A stretch of 64,000 nt of DNA from Sphaerolaimus hirsutus (taxonomy: Eukaryota > Nematoda > Chromadorea > Monhysterida > Sphaerolaimidae). The translations under genes and the position numbers were made by a program. Position 1 is the first letter of the stretch. Every line of letters begins with the position of its first letter. Below the pieces are notes generated by a model. The model saw only the letters and a list, made by a program, of their open reading frames with translations, had not been told where the DNA came from and searched no databases. Shown one piece after another: positions 32,326-43,650 of the stretch. The stretch spans positions 16,923,206 through 16,987,205 of the forward strand of contig OZ038459.1 of the NCBI GenBank assembly GCA_964036195.1. Reading direction: 5' to 3'.

Positions 32326-33635
32326 CTCAGTTTGGTATTTCTGCTGTATTTCCCGTGAAGAATCCCAGACAGACTTTTGTGTACACAGATGTTTCAATAT
32401 TAATTTGTACAACACAATGTTACCAACTATTTAGCTATTTTGCAATCATTCACAAATTTTAGGGGGGGGGGGGGGGGTTGGGGGGGGGGAAATGCACAAC
32501 AAAAACGTTTTTTATAACAACAATTGAAAGGAACTGCAGGCTAAGCTGGGAATACCACGAATTTGATGACTGTGGCATTGTTCAATTATGAATACCGTAT
32601 TTCCTCGAAATACCCCCTCCTTGAATTAACCCCAAACCCCTCGAAATACACCCAGGTATTTTTGAGCTGGGTAAAAAATACCCCCCCCCCCCTCGAATAC
32701 GCCCCCCTCTAAATACCCCCTCAAAATTTCCACTCTGAAAAAATAAACCCCCTGGGGGTATTTCGAGGAAATACGGTACTATCTTGCATTTATCATTTAT
32801 ATTTATGTTGTTGTTGTTGTTTATCACAATTTTAATGCATCGAGTAAATAGTAAAAGCGAACTTTCAAGCTGTGCATGTTTTGGTGTATTTACATTATTC
32901 TGTTTTGGGACAAATTGTGTGATGAAAACGTGCTAATACAATCATACAAAATCGGCAGGCTCAAATGAAACTGCTATAAATTTTTCATCCAATATTCAGC
33001 CAAGATTTCAAACACCATTCAACCAAATACAGCAACTCGATAAAATCTCTGCAATGTGCATGCAGTTTTACACTTTCCAGACATTTTAGCCTGTCACTCA
33101 CGATGAGAAGCACAAATAACACAGCGTAAATCATTGCGGTACGAAATCTGAATCAAAATTTGAAAGTATTTAAGTTCACATTGCCATTTTGAGGGGGGAA
33201 ATTTTCGGCGGAAATACCGCATAATATTTTTTCAGTGATTTGTAATGGATGAATTGTGCGAGAATCGTGGAATATCTGTTGAGATCCTGTTGTGCAGATC
33301 ATGGTCAGGGGGCTAATTGATAGAAATAAGTGGAAAAAGCTGATTTGATATTGACAGGAATTGATGGGTAGTCAGCCAGATCTGAAAAGGTGGCGATTTT
33401 GAATTGAATAGATGATTTAATATGAGGGTTGGGTCCGTTCAATTATTTATACCCGCACCGATTTAGTTCCGACGATATTAGTGTCGATATCGATCCTCGA
33501 TAAATCGATAAGTTTGTCGCTTTTTCGCTCGACGTCCGATCTCTTAAATTTGAGCGCTCAAAAACTGAAAATTTATCGCTAGTCGATGCGAACTGCTGAC
33601 ATGGTCTGTAAAATATCAGCATTGTTTCGTAATTC
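32326..33635. other. Non-coding stretch with one family B MITE
   Basis: No gene is seen. It includes a G-run (32461-32489), the family B copy at 32593-32778, a GTTGTTGTTGTTGTT run (about 32810) and AT-rich unique sequence. Confidence 0.4.
32593..32778. mobile_element. Family B MITE, short form
   Basis: It is 186 bp, starts TACCGTATTTCCTCGAAATA and ends TATTTCGAGGAAATACGGTA. The arms nearly meet, so it is close to a simple hairpin with C-runs. Confidence 0.75.
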
Positions 33636-34020
33636 TACCGTATTTCTTCGAAATACCCCCCCTCCTCGAAATACACCTCGTCTCGAAATACCCCCCCCCC
33701 CTCAAAAGGGCCACTGAATTTATTAGCCCCCCGCGAAATACCCCCCAAATTGAGTGTAAAGAGAACATACATGACAAAGCTGCGGTTTGTGATAGACCAT
33801 AGACCATAGAAGTCCATAGACTCTTATATATAGCAATTATTTTTGCATTTTTCTACGTCTGCGTAACTTACAGACGACAATTTAGTACTGAAATTTAAAA
33901 AAATTCTGACGAGATAATAAGCCCCCCCCCCCCCTCGAAATACCCCTTCGTTTAACCCCCCCTCAAAATTCTCACTCTGAAACAATCACGCCCCGGGGGA
34001 TATTTCAAGGAAATACGGTA
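33636..34020. mobile_element. Family B element
   Basis: It starts TACCGTATTTCTTCGAAATA and ends ATATTTCAAGGAAATACGGTA. The interior has ACGTCTGCGTAACTTACAGAC, as in other copies. It lies about 270 bp downstream of the neuropeptide gene stop. Confidence 0.75.
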
Positions 34021-34288
34021 TATCGCCTTTCTTTCAATATTTTGGCTATCGATCGCACTATTAAAAATGTTCAATATCGACACAATAAGACACAAATATG
34101 TCTACATTAAAACCTATCCCTCAAATTATCAGTAATCTAACTGAAATAGGTAAGCAAACAGTTACCTGTTAAAGAAAGTTAATAAAAGAAAACCCACTAA
34201 TATTTCCACGTGTGCAGTGCACGCGCATAACGAGTGTGTTTTTGTGTGTGTGCCACGAAGGAGTCAAGCGCCACGTTCCACATTCCAC

Positions 34289-37200
34289 TCACAGCCAGCT
34301 GCTGTATTTGTTGCTGAAGCCAGAGTGACGTTTGCCCAGCCAGGAGCCGTATTTGTTGCCGTAGCCTGCGGGCAGTCCCAGACCCCGTAAAATGCCCTGT
34401 AAAATGTCAAATGTCACGCAAAGTGTCAAAAGTCACGTAAAATGCCCTGCAAAATGACAACCGAGTTGCCATTTTGCAGGGCATTTTACGTGACTTTTTA
34501 CACTTTGCCTGACATTTGACATTTTACAGGGCATTTTACAGGGTCTGGGACTGGCACCAGAATGGCGTTTGCCACTGAGCCAGCTGGAGTATTTGTTGCC
34601 GTAGCCGGAGTGGCGCTTCAGCCACGAGCTGTACTTGTTGCCGTAGCCCGAGTGCCGCTTGCCCAGCCACGACCTGAGCGACGACGAGTAGTGAAGTATT
34701 TTCCGTAAATATAAACTGCGCTTAGTTACTGCCGGAAACACTTTTTTAACCCTAAAGAAACTGTTGTTGGCAAAAAATCATTCGTTGTCTCTTGTAAATG
34801 TATGGTACCGTATTTCTTATGTCTTGGCACTTTTTTACTCCAGCGAAAACAATAGAACAGCAGCCTGCAATAGAACGGTACCTCCAATAGAACGGCATGT
34901 AAAAAGTTGACGAAAAAATTAGAACGGTGCCCTTCTATTAGAAAATATATAAACCAGTGTCCGTTTCCGTTATAGTAATGTGATATTGACAACGCACGCA
35001 GTGCAATTTACAATAAAAGTACTTTTACCTGTAACTGTTTCCATAGCCAGAGTGCCGTTTATCCAAAGGCATCGCATCATCTGGGTAGTTTCCATCGTCA
35101 TCATAAAACGCTGGAATGTCCGCCTGCCGCTTTGCAACTCGGTGTGAACTTTCTGAGCTGGAAAAATGAAAAATGTAGTTTCCAAGACCAATTTCACATT
35201 GTTCAAATATCCCGAGTATCTCCACCTATACAATTTCGAGAGAACTGCACGCTAAGGATGCTTCAATGCAAAAGATAGGAGGCACAATCGCAGGCCTCAT
35301 TGTGCCCAATTCGTGTGTGTTTTTGCACACAATGCAGTCACTATTTATTAGTACAAATGCCCTTTACAAACACGATCCACAATCTTGACAAACAGGGTTA
35401 GTAGATGGCAAAGTTGCTTCCCAAGAATGCAATTGCACATGTATAGGGGGTTGACTTGAGTTTTGAGGGGCTGAGTTTACAATTCAGGGTTGAGTTGATG
35501 GGTGTTTATAAATTAGGGTTGAGTTGACAGAAGTTTGAAAATAAGGGGCTGTTGACACAAGTTCACAAATTAGAGGCCGAGTTTATGGGATTTGAGTTGA
35601 TGGGTGTTTGCCAAATTAGGGGCTGAGTTTATGGGAGTTAACAATAACATTACCATAATCCTTAAGTGAGTCCCCCGGGGCTAAAAAATATAAATTGTGA
35701 TATAATGCATTTGTGGGTTACTGATTACAATGATTTGAAATATGCACTCCATTCTGACAGTACATTACAATAACCCTGAAATTGAACCCAAAATGGGGCC
35801 AAAACTTTCAAATTGTGAAATGATGCATTGTGGGTTTCTAATTGCACTGATTTGATATATAATGCACTCCATTTTGACACTACATTACCAACACCCTGAA
35901 AATGAACCACTGGGGCCAAAAACTATCAATTTGTGAAATGATGCAATTTTGGGTTTCTGATTGCACTGATTTCAAATTTAGGTTTCTGATTGCACTGATT
36001 TGATATATGCACTCCATTGACACTACATTACCATAACCCGTTAATGAACCCATGGGGCCAAATACTTTCAATTTGAGAAATGATGCATTTTCGGGTTTCT
36101 GATTGCACTCATTTGAAATATGCACTTCATTTTGACACTACATTACCATAACCCTGAAAATGAACCACTGGGGCCAAAAACTTTCAATTTGTGAAATGAT
36201 GCATTTTTGGGTTTCTGATTGCACTGATTTCAAATTTGGGTTTCTGATTGCACTGATTTGATACATGCACTCCATTTTGACACTACATTACCATAACCCT
36301 CAAAATGGACCCATGGGGTTAAATACTTTCAATTTGAGAAATGATGCATTTTCAGGTTTCTGATTGCACTCATTTGAAATATGCACTTCATTTTGACACT
36401 ACATTACCATAACCCTAAAATGAACCCCCTGGGCCAAAAACTTTCAAACCATAAAATGATGGATTTGTGGGTTTCTGAGTGTAGCGATTTCAAATATGCC
36501 CAGGGCTTAAAAAATTAGAAATTGTGAAATGATTCAATGTGGGTTTCTAATTGCACTGATTTGAAATATGCACTCTGTTTTGACACTACATAACCCTGAA
36601 AACTACATAACCATAACCCTGAAAATGAACCTCTGGAGCCAAAAACTTTCAATTTGTGAAATCATTCATTTTTGGGTTTCTGATTGCAATGATTTCAAAT
36701 TTGGGTCTCTGATTGCACCAATTTGATATATGCACTCCATTTTGACACTACATTACCATAACCCTAAAAATGAACCCATGGGGCCAAATACTTTCAATTT
36801 GAGAAATGATGCATTTTCGGGTTTCTGATAGCACTCATTTGAAATATGCACTTCATTTTGACACTACATTACCATAACCCTAAAATGAACCCCCTGGGCC
36901 AAAAACTTTCAAACCATAAAATGATGGATTTGTGGGTTTCTGAGTGTAGCAATTTCAAATATGCCCAGGGCTTAAAAAATTAGAAATTGTGAAATGATCC
37001 AATGTGGGTTTCTAATTGCACTGATTTGAAATATGCACTCTGTTTTGACACTACATAACCCTGAAAACTACATAACCATAACCCTGAAAATGAACCTCTG
37101 GAGCCGAAAAATTTCAATTTGTGAAATCATTCATTTTTGGGTTTCTCATTGCACTGATTTCAAATTTGGGTCTCTGATTGCACCAATTTGATATATGCAC

Positions 37201-40200
37201 TCCATTTTGACACTACATTACCATAACCCTAAAAATGAACCCATGGGGCCAAATACTTTCAATTTGAGAAATGATGCATTTTCGGGTTTCTGATAGCACT
37301 CATTTGAAATATGCACTTCATTTTGACACTACATTACCATAACCCTAAAAATGAACCCCCTGGGCCAAAAACTTTCAAACCATAAAATGATGGATTTGTG
37401 GGTTTCTGAGTGTAGCAATTTCAAATATGCCCAGGGCTTAAAAAATTAGAATTTGTGAAATGATTTGATGTGGGTTTCTAATTTCACTGATTTGAAATAT
37501 GCAATCCATTTTGACACTACATAACCCTGAAAACTACATAACCATAACCCTGAAAATGAACCTCTGGAGCCAAAAACTTTCAATTTGTGAAATCATAAAT
37601 TTTCAGGTTTCTGATTTCACTCATTTGAAATATGCACTTCATTTTGACACTACATTACCATAACCATAAAAATGAACCCCCTAAGCCAAAAACTTTCAAA
37701 TCATAAAATGATGCATTTGTGGGTTTCTGATTGTAGCGATTTCAAATATGCACTCCATTTTGACACTACATTACTAAAACCCTGAAATTGAACCCCTAGA
37801 CCCAAAAATTTCTTATTGTGAAATGATGCATTTTGCAGGTTTCTAATTGCACTGATTTGAAATGACTCAATTTCAACTCTACATTACTGTAAGCCTTAAA
37901 TTGAACCCATGGGGCTAATAAATTAGAAATTGTGAAATGATGCATTTGTGGCTTTTTGATTGCCTTGATTTGAAATATGCACTTCATTTTGACACTACAT
38001 TACCATAACCCTGAAAATGAACCCCCAGGGCCAAAAATTTTCAAATCATAAAATGATGTGTTTGTGGGTTTCTGATTGTAGCGATTTCAAATATGCGCTC
38101 CATTTTGACACCACATTACTAAAACCCTGATAATGAACCCCTGGGCACAAAAACTTTCAATTTGTGAAATGATGCATTTGTGGGTTTTTTATTGCAGTGA
38201 TTTGAAATGTGCACTCCATTTCTACTCTACATTACCATCACTTTTTAAGTCTAACCCCTGGGGCTAAAAAATTGAAAATTGTGAATTGATACATTTGTGG
38301 ATTGATGATAGTGATTTTTTGAAATATTCATACCATTTTCCAAATTAGGGGCTGAGTTTACAGGAGTTTCCAAACTAGGGGCTGTGTTTACAGGATTTAG
38401 AGGGGGTCCCCATGGGGTGCCATTTTTGGGGGGTCTCCAGGGGGTTCCATTTTCTGGAGGTACATATGGGGGTGCCATTTCAAGGGGGTCCACATGGGAT
38501 GCCATTTTTTGGGTGGTCCCCAGGGGTGCCATTTTTTGGTGGTCCTCAGGGGGTGCTATATTTTTTTTGCGGGGGGGTCCATAGGGGGTGCCATTTTGGG
38601 GGGGGGGTCCCCAGGGGGGTGCCATTTTTGGAGAGTCCCCAGGGGGAGCCAACTTTGGGTGGGTCCCCAGGGGGTGCCATTTTTGTGGGGGTTCCTAGGG
38701 GGTGCCATGTTTGGGGGGTCCCCAGGGGGTGCTATTTTGGGGGGGTCCCAAGGGGGTGCCATTTTTGGGGGGTCCCTAAGGGGTGCCATTTTTTGGTGGT
38801 CCTCAGGGGGTGCCATATTTCTGGGGCCCTAGGGGGTCCCATTTTTGGGCGGTTCCCAGGGGGTGCCACTTTTGGGGGGTTCCCCGGGGGGTGCCATTTG
38901 GAGGGGGGTCCCCATTGGGGTGTCAGTTTTTGCAAGCCTCTGAGAAGTGGGTACCTATAGCAGGATTCTCTCCAACCTTCAGTTGGGTTTTGTAGAGTCC
39001 CCAGGGGGAGCCAACTTTGGGTGGGTCCCCAGGGGGTGCCATTTTTGTGGGGGTTCCTAGGGGGTGCCATGTTTGGGGGGTCCCCAGGGGGTGCTATTTT
39101 TGGGGGGTCCCAAGGGGGTGCCATTATTGGGGGGTCCCTAAGGGGTGCCATTTTTTGGTGGTCCTCAGGGGGTGCCATATTTGTGGGGCCCTAGGGGGTC
39201 CCATTTTTGGGCGGTTCCCAGGGGGTGCCACTTTTGGGAGGTTCCCCAGGGGGTGCCATTTGGAGGGTTGTCCCCATTGGGGTGTCAGTTTTTGCAAGCC
39301 TCTGAGTAGTGGGTACCTATAGCAGGATTCTCTCCAACCTTCAGTTGGGTTTTGTGGTTCTCTACAATTTATACCAACAGGATTTACAAACACAAAAAGA
39401 ACAGCAAAGCACTAATGTAACCAATTGAAGATTACAACAAAGTTTGACACCTTGCAAAAACCACACTATCATATCACAAAACCTATACCACACAGAATGC
39501 ACACTGCACACCATCATACCAAATCGCAAACTGTCTACATTTTACTACCGAGTTTCATGCCCAACCATTTTACAGAAGTTTACAAAAATCCATTCCAAAA
39601 CATTGCATCTTTGGTATTGGTCTTGTTATTGTTGGTAGATTACATACCGCATTTCAAAAAACATGCCTGGCATGTGGGCAAACTTTACTAAAGTATCATA
39701 TTTTCTCCAATGGTATTAATTGTAGAGAACCACAAAACCCGACCAAAGGTCGGAGAGAATCCTGCTAGTTTTTAGACAATAACAATAGAAAATCGTAGTT
39801 ACTCACAGGCATTATGCAATTTCACTTTCAATTTCCCTGAAGCGTAATTACGATTGGCGATTTGCCAAAAATATTTAGCTTTTTTCAACTCATCCAATTC
39901 AAATTTCTAGGTTTTTTAGTTCAAAAGTGTATGTATTCAATGGAATATAGACTACCTACTAGACATGATAAACAGAATATAAACTACCTACCTACTAGAC
40001 ATTCTTTCCTCCACTCCACAGTACACACTTAAAACCTGGCTGCATGCTGACAGACACAATGCAGCTGCCGTGAAGTCTCTACACAACATACGGTACCGTA
40101 CTTACTCGAAAAACCTCCAGTGGGTTTATTTTTTCAAGGTGCAAATGTCGAGGGGGGTTTATAAAGGGAGGGGGTATTTCGAGGAAACACAGTACTCACA

Positions 40201-40531
40201 TTGGCGCTGCACACACTAGTTTACTAAGGGTAAACTAAGAATTTGGTACTACACTGTTCAGCTTCTGGGCGCATCTGAGTTTACCGCAATGAGCTGTTCG
40301 TCAACTACAGTTGACGGAGATTCATAATAACACATTCCGGTAAACTCAGATGCGCTCAGAAGCTGAAAATGAGTTTACCATATGATTCGTTTACCGTTAG
40401 TAAACTAGTGTGTGCAGCGTCATTTATACGACACCCGCCACCCCAAAAACTCACATTTGGCGCGCGAATGCCGCAGCGCACAAAGTAATCACCGCCAAAA
40501 ACAGGGTCAAAAGTCGCGCTCTAGACGCCAT
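34289..40531 (-). CDS. Neuropeptide precursor with five HSGYGNKYSSWL-type repeats
   Basis: This is a host prepropeptide of 132 residues in four predicted exons on the minus strand: 40531-40455, 35157-35029, 34673-34558 and 34365-34289. Phases agree at all junctions. Residues 1-23 are a signal peptide (LLTLFLAVITLCAAA core); an acidic spacer with KR sites follows. Then come five peptides: HSGYGNSYRSWL-GKR, HSGYGNKYSSWL-KR, HSGYGNKYSSWL-SGKR, HSGYGNKYGSWL-GKR and HSGFSNKYSSWL before a TGA. KR sites imply prohormone convertase cleavage, and G before KR implies C-terminal amidation of some copies. Exon 1 has a good start context (AAACATGG). I do not recognise the peptide family. Oddities: intron 1 (5.3 kb) holds two tandem arrays, and intron 3 is a MITE. 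The last codons overlap a strong GTGAGT donor at 34292-34287, so a further exon is possible. Confidence 0.8.
34373..34555. mobile_element. Family F MITE inside a neuropeptide repeat, acting as an intron
   Basis: This 183-bp fold-back with CAGTCCCAGACCC ends sits in the fourth peptide copy. Read on the minus strand, it is flanked by CATTCTGGT (34564-34556) and CCCGCAGGC (34372-34364), two diverged copies of a 9-bp target. GT at 34557-34556 and AG at 34367-34366 lie in those copies. Removing 34557-34366 (192 bases) gives HSGYGNKYGSWL with no scar. If it were retained, translation would run into the MITE and stop at 34433, losing two peptides. The GTGCCA donor is weak. That it is spliced is inference. 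Confidence 0.72.
34806..34950. mobile_element. Family B2 MITE in neuropeptide intron 2
   Basis: It has the TACCGTATTTCTTATG start and AGAACGGCAT and AGAACGGTACC words, and ends near CTTCTATTAGAAAATATA. It fills much of the 355-bp intron. Confidence 0.65.
35450..35640. repeat. Short GGGTTGAGTT/GGGGCTGAGTT tandem words
   Basis: Several loose copies of AGGGGCTGAGTTTA and GGGTTGAGTTGA lie at the edge of the satellite. The word AAATTAGGGGCTGAGTTTA recurs at the far edge of the array (about 38343). Confidence 0.6.
35700..38335. repeat. Satellite array, 110-145 bp units with a 470-bp higher-order repeat
   Basis: About 20 units contain TGCACTCCATTTTGACACTACATTACC and GTGAAATGATGCATTTGTGGGTTTCTGATTGCACTGATTT. 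Unit starts alternate at spacings near 110 and 145 bp. A composite marked by CAAATATGCCCAGGGCTTA recurs at about 36492, 36957 and 37427, so a block of about 470 bp has been amplified. It lies in intron 1 of the neuropeptide gene. Confidence 0.85.
38400..39320. repeat. G-rich minisatellite, about 30-bp unit, with a 362-bp duplication
   Basis: The unit resembles GGGGGGTCCCCAGGGGGTGCCATTTTT. The segment 38634-38995 is repeated at 38996-39357. The unit length is close to a multiple of three, so several frames stay open on both strands (GVPRGCHFWG, MAPPEDHQK). These are not genes. G-runs lie on the plus strand, so a neuropeptide transcript would carry C-runs. Confidence 0.85.
39321..39766. mobile_element. 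Inverted-repeat element (AGCAGGATTCTCTCC ends)
   Basis: The left arm AGCAGGATTCTCTCCAACCT through TTTTGTGGTTCTCTACAATT is inverted at 39715-39766. The first 40 bases also occur at 38955-38993, because the neighbouring tandem duplication took in this end. The interior has no coding frame. Confidence 0.7.
40094..40194. mobile_element. Short family B MITE in neuropeptide intron 1
   Basis: It starts TACCGTACTTACTCGAAAAA and ends GGTATTTCGAGGAAACACAGTA. It is 101 bp long and worn. Confidence 0.6.
40203..40421. mobile_element. Family E fold-back next to neuropeptide exon 1
   Basis: GGCGCTGCACACACTAGTTTACT pairs with AGTAAACTAGTGTGTGCAGCGTC, the cleanest ends in the family. It ends 33 bp inside intron 1, close to the exon 1 donor. 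Confidence 0.75.
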
Positions 40532-40621
40532 GTTTCCGAACGAATCGCTGCTGCAAACACACCGCGTTTAGCTCAGTGTAGCCGGACCATCGAACGGCCA
40601 ATAAATCGTAAAGCTGCCTAG

Positions 40622-41678
40622 TGTAGTGCTGTGCCCAAACTGCTGTTTTTTGAGTGGGGGGGGGGGGGTATTTTGAGGGAAGCGGTTTTTTTTTGTCTTG
40701 TACGAAAGAGCCGTAGAATATTTTATAAAAAGATATTTTTAGACTTAGGCAATGATCGAGGCGCGTAATTGATATATAGTTTGATAATTTTGGGACAGAT
40801 ACGTCAACTGTGTGGGAAAAAGTGCAATGTAGCGAGTAAAAAGTGTACTTTGTGACCAAAAATTACAAAACTTTTTACAAACTAGCTATACTGAAAGTTT
40901 TTCTCGAAATAAATATCAACACATTGCAAAAGACTACCGTATGCTTCAAGAATCAAAAACACGTGAAACTCCCGATATTGCAACAAAAATAAAAGCCTTT
41001 AAGTGTGTAAGCCGGTTTTACAGCACAACTATAAATAAACGACGATACGTGAAATGCGGTAACGAAAAATTACAAATACTCAAGAACGCTTAGAGATATC
41101 TCTCCCCAAATAGACATACTGAAACCACTAACCGATATCTACATCGTGCCCAAAATTTATCCGAAAAGCTTCAGTGGTTCATTAGATATTAATCTAAATT
41201 AAAATTTCGCTATTTGTCGACAACATTTCTCGTTGTAATTGCCGACAAACAGCGAAATTTCGGTTTTAAATTGATATTTCCAGAATCACTGGAGCTTTTT
41301 GGATAATCTTTGGATATGTAGATGTAAACTATGTACCTAGTTAGATATCGGTTAGGGCTTTCAACATGTCAATTTCGGGGTGGATATCTCTAAGCGTCCT
41401 TGAGTATGGTATTTGTAATTTGTCGCCACTGAATTTGTCGCTTCAGCTCCTATTTGTCGTTATCCGGTAAATCACCCTTTAACAATATTTTCATCCTTTG
41501 CGATGCGAGGAAAGTGTTGTGTGGGATGAGAGGGAAAAGGTATTGACGCGGGATTGACATATTTATAATGGAGGTACAGTACAATCGACTGTCTGCGTTA
41601 CTTCACCTCGAAAACAATTCACATCCTACTTTCACACTGGCCGACAGTAAATACCGCTTAAACGTTTCCATAAACACA
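40622..41678. other. Non-coding stretch upstream of the neuropeptide gene
   Basis: It would hold the promoter of the neuropeptide gene (reading leftward). No clear TATA box was identified. It contains a G-run at 40660-40668 and the inverted-repeat element at 41065-41432. Confidence 0.35.
41065..41432. mobile_element. Worn inverted-repeat element
   Basis: AAATTACAAATACTCAAGAACGCTTAGAGATATC near the left end is inverted near 41388-41425. Inner arms (ACCGATATCTACATCG, AATTTCGCTATTTGTCG) also pair. The arms are diverged, so the element is old. Confidence 0.6.
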
Positions 41679-42113
41679 TACCGTATTACCTCGAAATACC
41701 CACAGGGGGTTTATCATTTCGCCAGCAGAATTTCAGGGGGGGGGGGGGGGTTTCGAGGGGGTTCATTCTTTCGCCAGAAATTTTGCGAAGTTCCACATAC
41801 TAAAATGTAGAAAACTCAAACAATCACATAGTCATTCATATATGTGTTTATAGACATATATATATATATATATATAACTGTATATACGCCTAAACCCTGC
41901 CCTCACATTGGTTTCAACCTGGGTTCTGCATCATACAGATCACAAACTGCCGTATTTGTCGTGTATTTACATTCTCTTTCCACTCAATTTTGGTGGGGTA
42001 TTTCGAGAGGAGGTTATTATTTCCTCAGCAAACTTTAATGAGGGTATTTCGAGAGGGGCGGGGTTAATTCAAGTGGGTTTATGCAAGGGGGGTTAGTTCG
42101 CGGTAATATGGTA
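41679..42113. mobile_element. Family B element
   Basis: It starts TACCGTATTACCTCGAAATA and ends CGCGGTAATATGGTA. The interior carries a (TA)n run near 41857 and the word TGGTTTCAACCTGGGTTCTGCAT. Confidence 0.7.
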
Positions 42114-42870
42114 TTTTAATTAAAAATCAAAATTGAATTAAAAATGCGTCGGAAACGAATTTGGAAACGAATAAACTCAGTCGCTAAATTTCGATTGAAA
42201 TTGCGAAGTTTCAACCGGTTACCGCTCGCCAATGCGGTCGTACGCCATTGTATTTGTTCAGTGCAGTGCGTAAATAAAGGCGCCACTGCCACAATGCATA
42301 ATTTATAAATGGCGCCGGCTTTGTCCATGCAAAGCGGATGGTAATTGGTAATTTGCGCGGCGCAGAAATGCAGCCCAAACGCGCTCATGCGGCTTGCAAA
42401 TATTCAACTGTGAAAACGGGCGATTTCATGGATAAATAATTATGTATTGTTTGTGAATAAAATTTAAATATTTGAATTCGATGAAATTTTGGTTCAATAA
42501 CTTGCACAACAGAAGTGAAATGCTGAGTTTAATTTAGTTTGGGGGTGGCTAGGTATTAACGTTTTACTTTCATGCTGTACATACGACTAGAGATGGAAAA
42601 AGCGCCAGGACTTTGGCGCCAAGCGCCAAAAGCGCCATGGCGCTTTTCAAAGTCCAGCGCCAAGCGCCAATGGCGCCACAGCAAAATAGCGCCAAGCGCC
42701 AAAAGCGCCATGGCGCTTTTCTAGATCACGGCGCCAAGCGCCAATGGCGCCAGAGGATGTTGGCGCCAAGCGCCAATAGCGCCAGCGCCAAAAAAAATTG
42801 TTCTGCTCATATATGCGGTCATGCTAATGCTATGCTATTTATTCATTTGAATCGCAATATTTATGTCAAC

Positions 42871-43332
42871 TACCGTATTTCCTCGAAATACCCCCCCCCC
42901 TCGAAATACCCCCCCCCCTCGTTTGACCCCCCCCCCCTCTCGAGACCACTATGAAACAATCACCCCCCCCCTCGAAATACCCCCCCCCCCCCAAATTGAG
43001 TGTAAAGAAAACGTACATGACAAATACAGCAGTTTGTGTTCTACGTAGTGCAGAACACACGTTAAAACAATGTCGGAATCACGTTAGAACAGTGTACATA
43101 CCATCTACATACTAATATTAGTCTACAGAACCTTATAAATGGCGGTTTTTGTTGCATTTTTCGACGTCTGCGTACGTTTCAGACGACAATTTCGTACTTG
43201 GTTTTCAAAACTTTTCTTGTGAAACAATAACCCCCCCCCTCGAAATACCCCCCCCCTCGTTTAACCCCCCCCCCCTCTCGGGACCACTATGAAACAATCA
43301 CCCCCCGGGTGGTATTTCGAGGAAATACGGTA
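42871..43332. mobile_element. Family B element nested in family A
   Basis: It starts TACCGTATTTCCTCGAAATA and ends TATTTCGAGGAAATACGGTA. It has long C-runs and the interior GACGTCTGCGTACGTTTCAGA. It is close in sequence to the copy at 50050-50506, in inverse orientation. Confidence 0.75.
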
Positions 43333-43650
43333 CTCCAGTTACTTTTGTTCTTTTTATCATGATATTTTACGGCTGGGAGTTTGGGCTCACTATCGCAAAC
43401 CATCTGTAAAAAAGTGCTAAGATTTTTAGGTGTTTTTAAAAATTACTTTTCAAATTTAATCTGTGTTTTTTTCCCAAAAATAGTTTGAAATTTTCAAATG
43501 AAGTTTTCAATTTTTTGAATACTTGAGATTTGTCACCGGGATATTGCAGTTTAGAGTTTTGCTAGTCACTTTTGAACACAGGATTATAAATTTTCGAATT
43601 TCAGATTGCAATTGTTCAATTAGAATGGCCTCAAAGGGTAATTCCACACC

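Noticed and set aside
38251-39393. Long Pro-, Gly- and Met-rich open frames on both strands
   Set aside because: The minisatellite unit is close to a multiple of three bases and lacks stops in several frames, so the open frames follow from the repeat.
42872-43330. Regularly spaced C-run repeats resembling a repeat-spacer array
   Set aside because: There are no uniform repeats or unique spacers, and the genome is eukaryotic; they are the ends of family B transposons.
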